Assembly (NCBI RefSeq): GCF_003574835.2
Contig: NZ_CP063196.1
Span: forward strand, 2,728,001 to 2,792,000
DNA length: 64,000 nucleotides
Source of the DNA: Thermobifida halotolerans
GTDB lineage: Bacteria; Actinomycetota; Actinomycetes; Streptosporangiales; Streptosporangiaceae
Direction of reading: 5' to 3'
Shown: positions 53,971-62,452 of the stretch, one piece after another
Layout: each line of letters starts with the position of its first letter
How positions within the stretch are numbered: the first letter of the stretch is position 1
The notes under the pieces: model-generated
Told to the model about the DNA's origin: nothing
What the model saw: only the letters and a program-made list of their open reading frames with translations
The model's database searches: none
Position numbers and translations under genes: made by a program

Positions 53971-56238
53971 TCAGGGGTGGTGGATGTCGGGCCACGGCGG
54001 CGCCGCCATGCCGTCGCCGATGGGGAAGGACGGGTGCGGCGGCTGGTTGTAGGCGGTGTTCTGCCAGGCGACCGCCACCCGGTACTGGGTGTCGTGCATC
54101 AGGGTGGGCACGCGCAGGTCGGTCGGGTGGGGCGTGGCGTGGATGCGCAGCGCCGAGTTGTCGCCGGTGCGCCAGACGACCTCCTCGCGCCAGTCGCCGA
54201 GGATGTCGCCGGACAGCGCCGGGGTGGCCTTGGTGCCGTTGTTGGAGGCCACGCCGCTTCCGGTGAGCAGGCGGCTGTCGCCGTTCGGACCGTACTTGTC
54301 GATACGGGTCTGGTCGAGCAGTTCCCGGGTGGGGTCGCCGTCCCACCAGATCAGGAAGTTGGCCGAGCCGGGCTTGCGGCCGACGCTGGTTCCGGAGGTG
54401 TTGAGCAGGCCGCTCACGCTCGACGACCAGAACTCCGCGCCGGGGCTGCCCGCCCAGACGTCACCGGCCACGCCGCGCCCGTTGTCGTCACCGGAGGCGG
54501 TGCGCCACAGGGTGGCGCCGGTGCGCGCGTCGACCAGCCACGCGTTGGGCTGGGAGCTGCTCTCGGAGACGCCATAGACCTCCAGGCCGGAGCGGTGGGG
54601 CACGAAGTCGCCGACGTGCAGGGCGTCGCCGTGGCCGTAGCCGGTGGTCCACATGGCGCGCCCGTCGTCGTCGACGGCCATCGCGCCGAACATGATCTCG
54701 TCGCGGCCGTCGCCGTCGGCGTCGGCGACGGACAGGGAGTGGAAGCCCTGGCCGTCGTATCCGCGTCCGGCGTTGGTGGAGCTGTCGGTGTCGAAGGTCC
54801 ACCGGCGGGTCAGCCGCCCGTCGCGGAAGTCCCACGCCGCGATGACGGTGCGGGTGTAGTAGCCGCGGGAGAAGATCATGCTGGGCCGCTGTCCGTCCAG
54901 GTAGGCGGTTCCGGCGAGGAAGCGGTCCACCCGGTTGCCGTAGGAGTCGCCCCACGACGACACGTTGCCGCGGGCTGGCACGTAGTCGGCGGTGTCCAGG
55001 GCCCGGCCGGTGCGTCCGTCGAAGACGGTCAGGTACTCGGGGCCGGACAGCACGTAGCCGGAGGAGTTGCGGTGGTCGGCGGAGGCCGAGCCGATGACCG
55101 CGCCCGTGCCGTCGCGGGTGCCGTCGGCGGTCTTCATGGCGACCTCGGCGCGGCCGTCGCCGTCGTAGTCGTAGACCTGGAACTGGGTGTAGTGGGCTCC
55201 GGCGCGGATGTTGCGGCCCAGGTCGATGCGCCACAGCCGGGTGCCGTCGAGTTCGTAGGCGTCGATGAGCACCGGGCCGGTGTGGCCGGACTGGGAGTTG
55301 TCCTTGGCGTTGGTGGGCTCCCACTTGAGGACGATCTCGTAGCGGCCGTCGCCGTCGAGGTCGCCGACGCTGGCGTCGTTGGCGTCGTAGGTGTAGGAGG
55401 AGCCGTTGACACTGCCGCCCGCGGGGCGCTGCAGGGGTACGTCGAGGTAGCCGTCGGTGAAGTTCAGGGAGGCGGGCGAGGCGGCCCGCTCGACTCCGTC
55501 GACGACCGGGCGCACCGTGTAGGAGGCGTCCGCCGGGGCGCCGGAGTCCAGGTAGGAGGTGGCGTCGGTGAGCGGGGCGGAGTTGAGGCGGGTGGAGCCG
55601 CGGTAGACGTTGAACGCGACGTCCTGCGGGTCCGAGCCGAGCAGCCGCCAGCTCACCAGGTTGCCGTCGCCGCTGCGCACGCTGATCAGGCCGCGGTCGA
55701 GCCGTTCGGCCTGGCGGGCTCCGGTGGGGTCGGCCGGGGGCTCCGGCTCCTCCGGTTCTTCAGGCTCCTCGGGCTCTTCCGGTTCCTCGGGGTCGTCCGG
55801 GTCGGTCCGGCCGGTGCAGACGACGCCGTTGAGGGTGAAGGACTCGGGGACGCCGACCTCTCCGGTGTGGGTGGCGTTGAAGCCGAAGCTGACCGTGCCG
55901 CCGGTGCCGATCGCGGCGTTCCAGGAGACGTTGGAGGCGGTGACGTCGGCTCCGGAGGAGGCGAACTCGGCGTTCCAGCCCTGGGTGATGCGCTCCCCGG
56001 AGGGGAAGCTCCACCGCAGGGTCCAGCCGTCGACGGGATCGCCGAGGTTGGTGACGGTGAGGTTGCCGGTGAAGCCGGTGTTCCACTGGTTGACGCTGTA
56101 GTCGACGTCGCATCCGGCGGCGGCCGCGGCGGGGGCGCCGGTCGCCACGGCCGCGGTCGAGCACAGGGCGAGCGCGGTGAGCACGGCGAGGGCGCGTGCC
56201 GGTCCTCGCGGAGCGCTGTCGGGGGGAACGTGCCGCAT
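53971..56238 (-). CDS. Secreted rhamnogalacturonan lyase (PL11) with CBM2
   Basis: A 755-residue secreted enzyme. Signal peptide to about residue 41 (ATGAPAAAAA). Family 2 carbohydrate-binding module at about 43-141, framed by Cys43 and Cys141 with surface tryptophans at 52, 72, 88 and 106. An acidic Pro-Glu repeat linker spans about 145-168. The rest is a PL11 beta-propeller: AERLDRGLISVRSGDGNLVSWRLLGSD (about 178), repeated DxDGDGRxE metal sites (SVGDLDGDGRYEIVLKWEP, YDYDGDGRAEVAMK, DADGDGRDEIMFG) and GDILGDWREEVVWRTGDNSALRI near 690. It cleaves the rhamnogalacturonan backbone of pectin. A CelR-like operator lies upstream. Confidence 0.93.
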   Translation of the reverse strand: MRHVPPDSAPRGPARALAVLTALALCSTAAVATGAPAAAAAGCDVDYSVNQWNTGFTGNLTVTNLGDPVDGWTLRWSFPSGERITQGWNAEFASSGADVTASNVSWNAAIGTGGTVSFGFNATHTGEVGVPESFTLNGVVCTGRTDPDDPEEPEEPEEPEEPEEPEPPADPTGARQAERLDRGLISVRSGDGNLVSWRLLGSDPQDVAFNVYRGSTRLNSAPLTDATSYLDSGAPADASYTVRPVVDGVERAASPASLNFTDGYLDVPLQRPAGGSVNGSSYTYDANDASVGDLDGDGRYEIVLKWEPTNAKDNSQSGHTGPVLIDAYELDGTRLWRIDLGRNIRAGAHYTQFQVYDYDGDGRAEVAMKTADGTRDGTGAVIGSASADHRNSSGYVLSGPEYLTVFDGRTGRALDTADYVPARGNVSSWGDSYGNRVDRFLAGTAYLDGQRPSMIFSRGYYTRTVIAAWDFRDGRLTRRWTFDTDSSTNAGRGYDGQGFHSLSVADADGDGRDEIMFGAMAVDDDGRAMWTTGYGHGDALHVGDFVPHRSGLEVYGVSESSSQPNAWLVDARTGATLWRTASGDDNGRGVAGDVWAGSPGAEFWSSSVSGLLNTSGTSVGRKPGSANFLIWWDGDPTRELLDQTRIDKYGPNGDSRLLTGSGVASNNGTKATPALSGDILGDWREEVVWRTGDNSALRIHATPHPTDLRVPTLMHDTQYRVAVAWQNTAYNQPPHPSFPIGDGMAAPPWPDIHHP
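55742..55800 (-). repeat. Imperfect 9-12 bp tandem repeat encoding the Pro-Glu linker
   Basis: Tandem copies of a TCCTCCGGT/TCCTCGGGC-like unit (plus strand) encoding repeated EEP between the CBM2 and PL11 domains. Low-complexity linker coding DNA, prone to length change. Confidence 0.6.
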
Positions 56239-56280
56239 GGGGAACTCCTCGTGGGGATCGGAACAGGGCACACACGCGTC

Positions 56281-56294
56281 TGGGATCGCTCCCA
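56281..56294. promoter_or_regulatory. CelR-type operator upstream of the lyase
   Basis: TGGGATCGCTCCCA matches the CelR operator TGGGAGCGCTCCCA of Thermobifida fusca cellulase genes at 13 of 14 positions. It sits 43 nt before the lyase ATG. It implies cellobiose-responsive control together with cellulases; binding is inferred. Confidence 0.75.
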
Positions 56295-56445
56295 AGCAGA
56301 GTTGCCACAGACCGTAACACGGCGAACACGCTACGGAAAAGGCTTTCCCGACGCCGCGACTCCACACCGCCTCTCCGCCGCCCGCCGCGGCGAAGAGGAC
56401 GGGTCACCCGGGAACCGGACAGCCGTCCCCGGGATCAGAGAGGGC

Positions 56446-56727
56446 ATGACCGAGATCTCCTGCCCCAAATGCCCCGGCGCCCTCGTGCGGCAGACCCTCG
56501 CCGGGGTGACGGTGGAAAAGTGCTCCCAGTGCCGGGGACTGTTCCTCGACCGCGGTGAACTCGAAGAACTGCTGGAGGCCGAGCACCGCTGGAACCGCGG
56601 CTTCGAGACCGGGTACAGCGGGGGGCGCCGCCGCCGCGACAGCGACGAGGACGACGCCCACGAGAAGGACTACCAGGGCGAACGACGCAAACGCCAGAAG
56701 AGCTTCCTGGACGAGATCTTCGAGTAG
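56446..56727 (+). CDS. TFIIB-type zinc-ribbon protein, 93 aa
   Basis: An N-terminal zf-TFIIB ribbon: Cys6-x2-Cys9 (ISCPKCPG) and Cys26-x2-Cys29 (VEKCSQCRGLFLDRGELEELL). The second half is charged (RRRRDSDEDDAHEKDYQGERRKRQK). Bacterial members are small single-domain proteins of unknown role. Start ATG 56446 follows AGAGAGGG. Divergent from the lyase gene; a hairpin follows the stop. Confidence 0.85.
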   Translation: MTEISCPKCPGALVRQTLAGVTVEKCSQCRGLFLDRGELEELLEAEHRWNRGFETGYSGGRRRRDSDEDDAHEKDYQGERRKRQKSFLDEIFE

Positions 56728-56758
56728 GGCCGGAGCCGCCCCGGTCGGCTCTGCCGCC

Positions 56759-56786
56759 CCGCCCCGCGATCCGGACCGCGGGGCGG
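56759..56786. terminator. Hairpin after the zinc-ribbon gene
   Basis: 10-bp arms CCGCCCCGCG and CGCGGGGCGG with an 8-nt loop, 32 nt after the stop. Confidence 0.55.
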
Positions 56787-56970
56787 CCACTCCCCCGCCG
56801 ACGGCTCCCGCCGGTCGGCGGAGCCGACATAACAGGGCCGGGCATTCGCTAGGCTCTTGGGGGGCGCGGCGCGTTTCCCCTGTCGGACCTGCGCCAAACA
56901 CCGTTCTTTTTCGAACGCGTGTATGATCATGATGCCAGTACCCGTACCTCTACCGAAGGGGAGCCGCATC

Positions 56971-57213
56971 GTGGTCACCGAGGTCTTCACGCGCAAGTAT
57001 TGCGACCCGCACGCCGTCACCGGCGAGAAGGTCGAGGCCACCGAGATCCTCCAGTTCGCCTGGGACGGCACCGTTCGCGAGGTCGACGCCTGTGAGGCGT
57101 GCAAGAAGGAGTACGACGCCAAGTTCGAGCCGCTGGTCGACTACTCCCGCCCGGTGAAGAAGCGCCGCACCAAGAAGGCGACCGACAGCACCCCCGCCCC
57201 CAGCGAGTCCTGA
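56971..57213 (+). CDS. Small Lsr2-like (N-terminal domain) protein with CxxH/CxxC pair
   Basis: An 80-residue protein from GTG 56971 (GGGGAG 7 nt upstream); a longer reading to ATG 56926 is possible. The pattern VVTEV...EATEILQFAWDGTVREVD...FEPLVDYSRPV parallels the dimerisation domain of Lsr2 (VTLVDD...ADETVEFGLDGVTYEID...VAAGRRV). The Lsr2 C-terminal AT-hook/DNA-binding domain is absent; a basic stretch KKRRTKK replaces it. Cys11-x2-His14 and Cys41-x2-Cys44 could bind zinc. TATGAT at 56922 may be its -10. The Lsr2 relation is my pattern match and needs a profile search. Possible role: dimerising with, or titrating, nucleoid protein. Confidence 0.6.
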   Translation: MVTEVFTRKYCDPHAVTGEKVEATEILQFAWDGTVREVDACEACKKEYDAKFEPLVDYSRPVKKRRTKKATDSTPAPSES

Positions 57214-57235
57214 GCCGCCCGCACCCCGCTCCGGT

Positions 57236-57830
57236 TCATCCAGCGCACTGCTCCTGAACAGTGTCCGGGAGGGAGTCTTGGGCCCGCGTTCCGGAACTGC
57301 GCGCATCCCGAACGGTGGTGGATGCGCTGGTCGCCCGCGTTCTCGTTCCCTCCGTTCGGCGACGTGCACCGTGTGCGCGCTCCGTGACGGGGTGGCGGGT
57401 TTCCTCACGCCCTCGGACACCACGATCGGCCTGGACAGTCCGATGCCCAGCACCATCACTCCGGTGATGCCGGGGCGGTGTTGTCCGTCGCCGGATCGGG
57501 TGCCCGAGGGCGCGCCCGCCGATCGCCACCGAGGCGGCGCCGTGGCGGGTCATGTTGCGGTCTGTGCTGGTGAGGGGCTTTCTCCAGTGCTGGCCGCCCC
57601 ACATGGGGATGTACGCTGGATCGACCGCGACGATCGCCGGGCCGTGTTCTGCGGCCGTGGACACGACGCGGGCCTCGAGCCCGCCGGTCGGCCTGCCGGA
57701 TGCGGTCTGCCGCTCCAGGTCGGCCCTGTGACCGTGGGAGGAGACACGGACCCGCAGACCCGCGCCGCCGGTCGCGGACGGCGAGGTGTCCGCGCCGATG
57801 TCGACCAGGACCGTGCGCGGCCCCACCCGC
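57236..57830 (-). pseudogene. TnpB-related transposase remnant
   Basis: The minus strand keeps the C-terminal part of an IS605-type TnpB-related protein: IVAVDPAYIPMWGGQHWRKP (RuvC-III-like DPAY block, about 57620), then RHGAASVAIGGRALGHPIRR. It ends at 57236. The N-terminal two thirds are missing or unrecognisable. The upstream frame (ADLERQTASGRPTGGLEAR) matches the bridge before RuvC-III only weakly. The usual DPAYTS reads DPAYIP. An old, inactive insertion. The stop is 22 nt from the Lsr2-like gene, so the element's right end is lost or inside that gene. Confidence 0.6.
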
Positions 57831-58115
57831 TTCGCGGGAACCGGCAGCGTGCCCTCACGGAACCGGCGGTACGCGGAGCAATCCCCTGTGCACGTGCCCG
57901 TTCCGCCAGGTTCATGCGCAAGATCGCACAGCACTCGTGACACCTGGGGAAACCCACGGACACCTGTCCGAGGGCAGTCCCACCCCCTCGGCCGCCTTCT
58001 GCTCTCGGGGGTGTGCCCCCTCCCGTTCGGGGTAGCGGGTGCGCGCCCGGCGGGAGGAGCGCGCCGCACAGACCCGAGAGGCCCGCCCGGGCGCGCAGAC
58101 GGGACTGGAGTTGGT
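57831..58115. other. Decayed or non-coding stretch before the permease gene
   Basis: 285 bp with no supported gene. TGTCCGAGGGCA at 57965 resembles the shared element of the 50-54 kb cluster but differs at two positions. Promoter of the permease presumably lies here. Confidence 0.45.
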
Positions 58116-59588
58116 GTGAGCATCTGGCGGACCAAGAGCATCGAGCAGTCGATCAGGGACACCGACGAACCGGGCCACCGGCTCCGCCGGGACCTCAGCG
58201 GCTTCGACCTGATCGTCTTCGGCATCGGCGTCATCATCGGGACCGGCATCTTCGTGGTCACCGGGCGCCAGGCGGCCGAGAACGCCGGCCCCGCCATCGT
58301 GCTGTCCTTCCTCGCCGCCGGAGCGGTGTGCGCGCTGGCGGCCATGTGCTACGCCGAGTTCGCCTCCACCGTGCCGGTCGCGGGCAGCGCCTACACGTTC
58401 GGCTACGCCACCCTCGGCGAGTTCGTCGCCTGGATCATCGGCTGGGACCTGATCCTGGAGTTCACCCTGGCCGCCTCCGTGGTGTCGGTGGGCTGGTCGG
58501 AGTACGCCGGCGACCTGCTCGGGGTACCCCTGTCCGTCCCGGTCGGGGACTACCGGATGAACGTCGGCGCGATGGCCGTCGCGGGAGCGCTGGGCCTGGT
58601 CGGCATGATGGGCGCCAAACTGTCGGGACGGGTCACCGCGGTCGTCGTGGCGGTCAAGGTCGGCATCGTGCTGTTCATCATCGCCGTGGGCGCCTACTAC
58701 GTGGACCCCGCGAACTGGACGCCGTTCGTCCCTCCCGCCGAACCCGTGCCGCAGGACGTCCAGAGCGCGGGCGACCGACCGCTCACCCGGGTCCTGCTCG
58801 GCCTGGAGCCCACCTCCTTCGGGCTGTGGGGCGTGATCGCCGCCGCCTCCGTGGTGTTCTTCTCCTTCATCGGCTTCGACATCGTCGCCACCACCGCCGA
58901 GGAGACCCGCAACCCCAAGCGGGACATGCCCGTCGGGATCTTCGGGTCGCTGACCATCGTGACGATCCTGTACATGGCGGTGTCCGCCGTCGTCACCGGC
59001 ATGCGCCCCTACCCGGAACTGGGCGTGGAGGCGCCCCTGGCCGACGCCTTCCGGTCGGTGGGCGCCGACTGGGCCGGGACGCTGATCTCACTGGGCGGCG
59101 TCATCGGCATCACCACCGTCATCCTGGTGCTGATGATGGGCCAGTCGCGGGTGGCGTTCGCCATGTCCCGGGACGGACTGCTGCCGCGCGGCCTGTCGCG
59201 CACCCACCCCCGGTTCGGCACCCCGTACGTGACGACGCTGCTGACCACCGCCGCCGTGGTGCTGCTGGCCGGTTTCGTTCCCATCGGCGCGCTGGAGGAG
59301 ATGGTCAACATCGGCACCCTGTTCGCCTTCGTGGTGGTGTCGGTGGGCGTGGTGGTGCTGCGCCGGACCCGCCCCGACCTGCCCCGCGCCTTCCGCGTGC
59401 CGTGGTCGCCGGTGGTTCCGGCCCTGGCGGCCCTGGCCTGCCTGTGGCTGATGCTGAACCTGACCGTGGTCACCTGGCTGCGGTTCGCGGCGTGGATGCT
59501 GCTGGGCGTGGCCGTGTACCTCCTCTACGGGATGCGCCGCAGCAGGCTCGCCGCACCCCCCGGGCGGCGCACCGCGGAGGAGGTGTGA
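58116..59588 (+). CDS. APC-family amino acid permease
   Basis: A 490-residue transporter with twelve to fourteen hydrophobic segments. Near the N-terminus, LSGFDLIVFGIGVIIGTGIFVVTG is the APC first-helix motif with GIG/GTG unwound region. FFSFIGFDIVATTAEETRNPKRDMP near 258 is typical of the cationic amino acid transporter branch. GTG 58116 (MSIWRTKSIEQSIRDTDEPGHRL) is chosen as the start of the conserved protein. Substrate probably basic or neutral amino acids. No link to arcA/arcB is seen, about 32 kb away. Confidence 0.9.
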   Translation: MSIWRTKSIEQSIRDTDEPGHRLRRDLSGFDLIVFGIGVIIGTGIFVVTGRQAAENAGPAIVLSFLAAGAVCALAAMCYAEFASTVPVAGSAYTFGYATLGEFVAWIIGWDLILEFTLAASVVSVGWSEYAGDLLGVPLSVPVGDYRMNVGAMAVAGALGLVGMMGAKLSGRVTAVVVAVKVGIVLFIIAVGAYYVDPANWTPFVPPAEPVPQDVQSAGDRPLTRVLLGLEPTSFGLWGVIAAASVVFFSFIGFDIVATTAEETRNPKRDMPVGIFGSLTIVTILYMAVSAVVTGMRPYPELGVEAPLADAFRSVGADWAGTLISLGGVIGITTVILVLMMGQSRVAFAMSRDGLLPRGLSRTHPRFGTPYVTTLLTTAAVVLLAGFVPIGALEEMVNIGTLFAFVVVSVGVVVLRRTRPDLPRAFRVPWSPVVPALAALACLWLMLNLTVVTWLRFAAWMLLGVAVYLLYGMRRSRLAAPPGRRTAEEV

Positions 59589-59622
59589 GCCCGGTCCCGC
59601 CCCGCCATCGACGGTCCTGCCG

Positions 59623-59647
59623 GAGAGGGCCTCTTCTCAGCCCTCTC
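59623..59647. terminator. Hairpin between convergent permease and GNAT genes
   Basis: 8-bp arms GAGAGGGC and GCCCTCTC with a 9-nt loop, 34 nt past the permease stop and 12 nt before the convergent gene end. Confidence 0.5.
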
Positions 59648-59659
59648 GTGCCGGAGTCG

Positions 59660-60766
59660 TCACTGCTGGAGCTCCGCGGTCCCCGGCGCGCCCGTCTGGG
59701 TGAGCAGCGTCATCAGCCGCCCCGGCCGCCGGGACGGGGTGGTTCCCGCCACCGGCAGGCGGGCCTGGACGGTACCGTCGCGCGGCGGCGAGAGGGTGGC
59801 GCCGAGCCGGCGCATGATCCGCTGCATGGGCTGGTTGTCGGGGATGGTCTCGGCGCGCACCTCGGCCAGCCCCCAGTCCGCGGCGATGGCGGTGAGGACA
59901 CGGGCCAGGCAGGTGCCGATCCCGTTGCCCTGCCAGATGTCCTCGACCAGGAACGCGATCTCGCCGACCCCCGGGTCCATCGTGTACATCAGGTGCGCCA
60001 GCGCGACGGGTTCACCCCCGCTCATGGGACGGGCGGCGAGGGTGAGTCCGCGCTCCCGGTCGCAGAAGACGTTGAGCAGTCGGGGGCTCAGCTCGTTGAT
60101 GCCGGAGAAGTAGCGGCGGCGCTTGGTCTCGGCGGAGGAGCGCCGGTGCAGGCGCTGCAGCGCGTCGGCGTCCTCCGGGCCGACCTGCCACACGAACAGT
60201 TCGGTGCCGCGGTGGGTGATGACCGAGCCCCGGGTGGGCGCCGGACCGGTGGGCGGCAGCACCGACCGCACCAGGGCGTCGGCGCGGGCCGACTCCGTCC
60301 AGGTGAAGGGGCGGTCCATGCGGTGCAGGCGGACGGCGCGCAGCGGACCGACCGGGACGAGCAGGACGCTCTCGGGTTCCTCGGGGAAGTCCGGGACGGG
60401 CTTGCCGAGGTTGGTCCAGCGCGCGTCGTCGGCGCCCAGGAGTCCGCGCAGCGCCTCGGGCAACTGGTTGGGGGCGGACCGCAGCCGCGCGGTGAGCAGC
60501 AGCGCACGGGTGACGTCGTCGCCCACGTCGCGGGGGGCGGCGGGCACCGCCAGGACGTCGCCGTCCCGGCTGCGTTCGGCGAGGTCGGCGAGCATGCGGT
60601 GGTGGGAGCCGGGAACGTCGACGATGAACTCGTCGACCGCGCCCACCGCGTCGGTGTGGATGGACAGCCCCACGACGTTTCCGCCGTGGTCGGCCATGAC
60701 CTGGACGATCCTGGCCAGCTCTCCCGGCCGGTCGTCGACCGCCACCCGGATGCGCCACAGAGCCAT
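59660..60766 (-). CDS. ACT-domain and GNAT acetyltransferase fusion
   Basis: A 368-residue protein. Residues 1-75 (ALWRIRVAVDDRPGELARIVQVMADHGGNVVGLSIHTD) form an ACT regulatory domain, which usually binds an amino acid. The C-terminal ~190 residues are a GNAT domain, with VEDIWQGNGIGTCLARVLTAIA (acetyl-CoA pyrophosphate loop) near 290 and LAEVRAETIPDNQPMQRIMRRLG near 315. Such fusions in actinobacteria are candidate amino-acid-controlled protein lysine acetyltransferases; the substrate is not known. ATG 60766 follows GGGAGGTGG; the GTG at 60775 is an alternative. Confidence 0.87.
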   Translation of the reverse strand: MALWRIRVAVDDRPGELARIVQVMADHGGNVVGLSIHTDAVGAVDEFIVDVPGSHHRMLADLAERSRDGDVLAVPAAPRDVGDDVTRALLLTARLRSAPNQLPEALRGLLGADDARWTNLGKPVPDFPEEPESVLLVPVGPLRAVRLHRMDRPFTWTESARADALVRSVLPPTGPAPTRGSVITHRGTELFVWQVGPEDADALQRLHRRSSAETKRRRYFSGINELSPRLLNVFCDRERGLTLAARPMSGGEPVALAHLMYTMDPGVGEIAFLVEDIWQGNGIGTCLARVLTAIAADWGLAEVRAETIPDNQPMQRIMRRLGATLSPPRDGTVQARLPVAGTTPSRRPGRLMTLLTQTGAPGTAELQQ

Positions 60767-60940
60767 CTCCGCCACCTCCCGAACCGGGGTGTCTTCTCAC
60801 CTCGGTGTCCCAGTCTCGGCAGCGGATGTTTCGGGGGTGCTACACGTGAGTAAGGGCCGGACGAAGCCGGGGCCATGCCCGTCCCAAGGAGATCCGGGCC
60901 CTGGAGGAGTCCGCCCCGCCGGGAGCGGACCGGGCTCCCC

Positions 60941-62161
60941 TCACACCTTCGCCGCGGTGAGGTCGGCCAGGGCCTCGGTGAGCGCGGTGACGCCCGCGTA
61001 GCAGTCGGCGGGGTCGGCGCGCTCCTCGGGAGCGTGCGAGATTCCGGTGGGGTTGCGCACGAAGAGCATCGTCGCGGGCACCGCCGAGGCCAGGATGGCC
61101 GCGTCGTGTCCGGCGCCGGTGGACATCACGGGTGCGGGCGAGTCGCCGCCGACGACGGCGGCCAGCCGGTCGCACAGCTCCTCGGGGAAGGCCACCTTCG
61201 GGAAGAAGGACTCCTGGAAGCTGGCCAGGGTGACGCCATGTTCGGCCGCGGCGAGGCGGGCCGCCAGGTCCACGCTGTCGACGAGGGAGCGCAGGGCGGC
61301 TTCCCCGGGGGCCCGGGCGTCCAGCCAGGCGCGCACCCGCGAGGGGATCGAGTTGCTGTTGTTGGGGGTGAGCCACACCCTGCCGACGGTGGCGACGGCG
61401 CCGTGCTCGACGGCGGCGCGGCGCACCGCGGTCACCGTCTCGGCGAACGGCAGCATGGGGTCGTTGCGGTCGGCGATCCGGGTGGTTCCGGCGTGGTCGG
61501 CCTGGCCGGAGAAGTCCATGCGCCATCGGCCGTGCGGCCAGACCGTTCCGGCCACGCCCACCGGGGCGCCCAGGCGGGCCAGGGAGCGTCCCTGTTCGAT
61601 GTGGAGTTCCACGAAGACGCCGATCCGGGCGAGCCGTTCGGGGTCGGCGCCGAGGTGGTCGGGGTCCAGTCCGGCGTCGGCCATGGCGCGGGCCCAGGTG
61701 ACGCCGCCCTCGTCGGTGAGCCCGCGTGCCCGCTCGGCGGTGATGGCCCCGGTGAGCAGGCGCGATCCGAGACGGGGCACACCGAAGCGGGCGCCCTCCT
61801 CCTCGACGAAGACCACCACCGCCAGGGGGCGGGTGGGCCGCAGTCCGCGCCGGTTGAGTTCGTCCACGGCAGCCAGTGCGCTGACCACGCCGAGCGGGCC
61901 GTCGAACGCTCCGCCGTTGGGGACGGAGTCCAGGTGCGATCCGGTGACGACCGCGTCGGGTCCCGGTTCTCCCAGCCAGGCCCACAGGTTGCCGTTGCGG
62001 TCGGTCTCCACCGTCATGTTCCGGGCGTGGGCCTCGGCGGTGAACCAGGTGCGGATCTCGGCGTCCACCGGTGTCCAGGAGTAGCGCTGGTAGCCGCCGG
62101 TGGTGCGGTCGCGTCCCAGAGGGGCGAGACCAGCCCACAACCGGTCGAAGGTGTCGCTCAC
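60941..62161 (-). CDS. M20-family amidohydrolase (allantoate/N-carbamoyl amino acid hydrolase type)
   Basis: A 406-residue zinc enzyme. Metal ligands: VVTGSHLDSVPNGGAFDGPLGV (His, Asp; about 75-95), VVVFVEEEGARFG (Glu pair) near 121, ELHIEQG (His) near 190 and MSTGAGHDA (His) near 360. The NNSNSIPSRV loop is the dimerisation-domain substrate segment. Family members hydrolyse allantoate, N-carbamoyl-beta-alanine or N-carbamoyl L-amino acids; the choice cannot be made here. GTG 62161 (MSDTFDRLWAGL) follows GAGGAG. Confidence 0.88.
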   Translation of the reverse strand: MSDTFDRLWAGLAPLGRDRTTGGYQRYSWTPVDAEIRTWFTAEAHARNMTVETDRNGNLWAWLGEPGPDAVVTGSHLDSVPNGGAFDGPLGVVSALAAVDELNRRGLRPTRPLAVVVFVEEEGARFGVPRLGSRLLTGAITAERARGLTDEGGVTWARAMADAGLDPDHLGADPERLARIGVFVELHIEQGRSLARLGAPVGVAGTVWPHGRWRMDFSGQADHAGTTRIADRNDPMLPFAETVTAVRRAAVEHGAVATVGRVWLTPNNSNSIPSRVRAWLDARAPGEAALRSLVDSVDLAARLAAAEHGVTLASFQESFFPKVAFPEELCDRLAAVVGGDSPAPVMSTGAGHDAAILASAVPATMLFVRNPTGISHAPEERADPADCYAGVTALTEALADLTAAKV

Positions 62162-62375
62162 GGGTCGCTCCTCATCGTCGCTGGGTCCTGCCTGTCGGGC
62201 CGTGACGGCACGCGAACCGGCGCGCCTCCCGGTTCTAGTTTCCCGAAACGGACCTCTCCGGCACGAGTGTCCCGCACCGGCTGTGCCGAGACGGTTACCG
62301 TCCCGCTCTCGGGAGCGTTCGCCTCCGTGTCGGCACTTCGGCCGGTCGACGCGCGACCGGGACGGGCAGCGCGGT

Positions 62376-62411
62376 GGGCGCCCACCGGGACGGAAAAACC
62401 GGTGGGCGCCC
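62376..62411 (-). terminator. Terminator after the mhqD-like gene
   Basis: Perfect 13-bp arms GGGCGCCCACCGG and CCGGTGGGCGCCC; the loop reads GTTTTT-like on the minus strand. 41 nt past the stop of the hydrolase at 62453. The rest of the gap 62162-62452 holds no gene. Confidence 0.7.
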
Positions 62412-62452
62412 TCCAGTGTGCGTGGGACGGACACGCACGGTGTGAGGAAGGT

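Noticed and set aside
55742-55800. Short direct repeats that look array-like
   Set aside because: They encode the Pro-Glu linker in frame within the lyase; no spacers of constant size, so not a CRISPR.
57236-58345. One long minus-strand gene of 369 codons
   Set aside because: Only the C-terminal third resembles a TnpB-related protein; the upstream part is antisense to the permease start and lacks any family pattern.
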